Shown: in pieces, positions 13,582 to 15,081 of the stretch
How the letters are laid out: each line of letters starts with the position of its first letter
How positions within the stretch are numbered: the stretch's first letter is position 1
DNA from: JBPOIS01 sp052034295
GTDB taxonomy: Bacteria; Pseudomonadota; Gammaproteobacteria; Pseudomonadales; Moraxellaceae
Length of the DNA: 15,081 nt
Assembly: GCA_052034295.1 (NCBI GenBank)
Contig: JBPOIS010000041.1
Location: 1-15,081 of the forward strand
Direction of reading: 5' to 3'
Program-made: the position numbers and the translations under genes
The notes under the pieces: model-generated
Seen by the model: only the letters and a program-made list of their open reading frames with translations
Told to the model about the DNA's origin: nothing
Database searches by the model: none

Positions 13582-14328
13582 ATGGGCAAGGTCACGCTCA
13601 GAGAACGCGGCATCGCGTTTGGCAAGCATGTCCTGTTTTCTGTGGGCCTGTTGTTGCTGGCCCTGGGGGTGGTGTTTGGGCTGTGGTACCCGCCTGAGCT
13701 GGTGCCGGCCACCAGCATCAAGAATTTTTTGCTGGTGATGCTGGGCGTCGATCTGGTGCTCGGCCCGGTGCTGACCTTCATCGTCTACAAGCATGAGCGC
13801 AAAAAACTGCTGTTTGACCTGTCGGTGATCCTGCTGGTGCAGCTGCTGGCCTATGGCTATGGGCTGTGGAGCATGGCCAAGTCGCGGCCGGTGTGGCTGG
13901 CATTTGTGGTGGATGATTTTGAGCTGGTGCGCCAGAGCGATGTGTATCAGCCGGAGCGTCTGTCCCCGCAGAGCCCCTACCGGATGTCGTATGCGCGGGG
14001 GCCACAGTGGGTGGTGGCGAATTTCTCCACCGATCCTGCCATTCGCAATCAGCAGCGCAATGATGAAATGTTCAATGGCATCAGCCTGGCGCGCCGACCG
14101 GAGACCTATGCCCCGATTGGCAGCGCACAGGCACGCATCCTGAAAAAAATCCACCCGCTGGAGGGCCTGAAAACCTATAACCCGCCTGCGGTGGTGGACC
14201 GACTGAAGCAGCAGCATCCTGAGGCAACCGGCTGGCTGCCGCTCAAGGGCATCAGCCGCGACCTGGTGGTGCTGATCGGTCCTGCGGGCCAGCCGCTGAC
14301 CGTCGTCAATCTCAATCCCTGGAACTGA
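13582..14328 (+). CDS. TfpX/TfpZ family type IV pilin accessory protein
   Basis: Pilin-linked accessory protein of 248 residues. Seen: a membrane helix at about 17-36 ending in WYPPEL, then the family core GVDLVLGPVLTFIVY followed by a KKLLFDLSVILLVQLLAYGYGLW second/third helix and SRPVWLAFVVDDFELV; the remaining C-terminal half is soluble, probably periplasmic. TfpX, TfpY and TfpZ genes accompany particular pilin alleles in P. aeruginosa (TfpX goes with the TfpW/group IV set) and a related protein, FimB, is found in Acinetobacter; they aid pilin stability or assembly by a mechanism that is not well defined. ATG 13582 follows a strong GGAGGAG (13571-13577), 20 bp after the glycosyltransferase stop. 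I cannot separate TfpX from TfpZ by eye. Confidence 0.86.
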   Translation: MGKVTLRERGIAFGKHVLFSVGLLLLALGVVFGLWYPPELVPATSIKNFLLVMLGVDLVLGPVLTFIVYKHERKKLLFDLSVILLVQLLAYGYGLWSMAKSRPVWLAFVVDDFELVRQSDVYQPERLSPQSPYRMSYARGPQWVVANFSTDPAIRNQQRNDEMFNGISLARRPETYAPIGSAQARILKKIHPLEGLKTYNPPAVVDRLKQQHPEATGWLPLKGISRDLVVLIGPAGQPLTVVNLNPWN

Positions 14329-14331
14329 TGT

Positions 14332-15081
14332 ATGTCATTTTTTTTACAACTGACTGAAAAACAGAAAAACCTGCTGATCGGCCTGGGCCTGTTCCTGTTT
14401 ACCCTGCTGCTGTACTGGCCCGCGCTGTCCAATGGCTATGTGTGGGATGACACCTTCCTGATCGAAAACAACACCGCCTTTCGTGCTGGCCAGCTTCATG
14501 TGGCCGACCTGTTCCGGCCCATCATTCCCAATTCGGGCTACCTGCGGCCAGTGGCACTGTTTTCCTTTTATCTGGAAGACCTGCTGCTGGGCCTGACCCC
14601 CTTTTACTCCCATCTGGTCAATCACCTGCTGTATGGGCTGATCACGGTGCTGGTCTATGGCTGCGCGCTGCGCATGCTGGTGCTGCTGGACAGCCGCTGG
14701 CGCTGCTGGTGGCGCTGCTGTATGTGACCAATCACGCGGCCAATGAAGCCGTGCTGTGGGTGTCTGGCCGGTTTGACCTGATGGCCACGCTGTTCATGCT
14801 GTGCTTTGTGTGGCGGTTTCTGGGCGAGGGGACATCGCGCCTGCACCTGCCGTTGCTGTGGCTGTGCTATGCGCTGGCCCTGTTCAGCAAGGAAGTGGCG
14901 CTGATGCTGCTGCCCGCGCTGTTTTTTTTGCACCTGCTGAAGCGGCCGGAATCTACGTTGAAAACCGCTGCAATCCCAGCGCTTCTGGGTGATTTTTTCC
15001 GGACCCAAAAAGGGCTGCTGGCCGGTCTGCTGGGACTGACCATTGGGTATTTTGCCCTGAAATTTGCTGTCAATCACAACC
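14332..15081 (+). pseudogene. Second GT-C-like membrane glycosyltransferase, frameshifted and cut by the window end
   Basis: Paralogue of the 11696-13561 gene. From ATG 14332 the frame reads 131 residues and stops at 14725-14727. It contains GYVWDD (Asp39-Asp40), SGYLRPVALFSFYLE and SHLVNHLLYG, matching the first copy motif by motif. Near 14690-14698 homology moves to the -1 frame, which then stays open from at least 14691 to the window end and encodes ALLVALLYV, NEAVLWVSGRFDLM and ALFSKEVALMLLPALFF, again in the same order as the first copy. One missing base (or two extra) near 14690 explains this. No homopolymer or slippery heptamer lies at the junction, so a true mutation or a sequence error is likelier than programmed frameshifting. 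ATG 14332 lies 3 bp after the accessory gene stop; a run of eight T (14338-14345) follows the start codon. The C-terminal part is outside the window. Confidence 0.72.

Noticed and set aside
14682..14700. Programmed -1 frameshift in the second glycosyltransferase
   Set aside because: No X-XXY-YYZ slippery heptamer or obvious downstream pseudoknot is visible at the junction; mutation or a base-calling error is simpler.
1..15081. DNA uptake sequences, CRISPR repeats, tRNAs or insertion sequences
   Set aside because: With competence and pilus genes present I looked for a recurring 9-12-mer, and for repeat arrays, transposase motifs and tRNA folds, but saw none by eye; a k-mer count would be needed to exclude weak uptake signals.

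Overview
The window is a GC-rich (low 60s % by eye), densely packed stretch with every convincing gene on the + strand. It looks like a gammaproteobacterium of the Pseudomonadales (a Moraxellaceae or Pseudomonas relative). The reasons are the pcnB-folK-panB-panC order, sigma-54 promoters in front of both a CrcZ-like RNA and a type IV pilin gene, and a TfpX/TfpZ-family pilin accessory protein. No rRNA, tRNA, CRISPR or insertion sequence was seen, and the exact genus cannot be read from the window.

Layout. 36-449 encodes a secreted ComEA-type DNA-binding protein for natural transformation. 450-979 has no convincing protein gene but is full of signals: three TGTTAC/GTAACA-type boxes, a near-consensus sigma-54 promoter, an A-rich transcript segment and a strong intrinsic terminator. 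I read these as a CrcZ-like small RNA, at the same place (just before pcnB) where Pseudomonas keeps crcZ. 980-4644 is a tight housekeeping cluster: pcnB, folK, panB, panC. 4688-6353 holds rapZ, a nitrogen-PTS HPr (ptsO type) and darP (yjgA).

6441-10936 is a four-gene run that matches the mycobacterial route to polyprenyl-phosphoryl-D-arabinofuranose: a HAD phosphatase fused to a UbiA-type phosphoribosyltransferase, a DprE1-like FAD oxidase, a DprE2-like reductase, and a flippase-like UPF0104 membrane protein. It is followed by a sigma-54-driven type IV pilin gene (11125-11589) with its own terminator. Next come a large GT-C-like membrane protein (TfpW-type candidate, 11696-13561), a TfpX/TfpZ-family accessory protein (13582-14328), and a second GT-C-like paralogue. 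That last gene carries an apparent frameshift and runs off the window end.

How they fit together. PRPP would be loaded on a polyprenyl phosphate, dephosphorylated, epimerised to the arabinose form, moved across the inner membrane and transferred to the pilin by the GT-C protein. This is the logic known for the arabinosylated group IV pilin of Pseudomonas aeruginosa Pa5196, here packed beside the pilin gene. The assignment is inference from family resemblance and gene order; no biochemical evidence can be had from the sequence alone.
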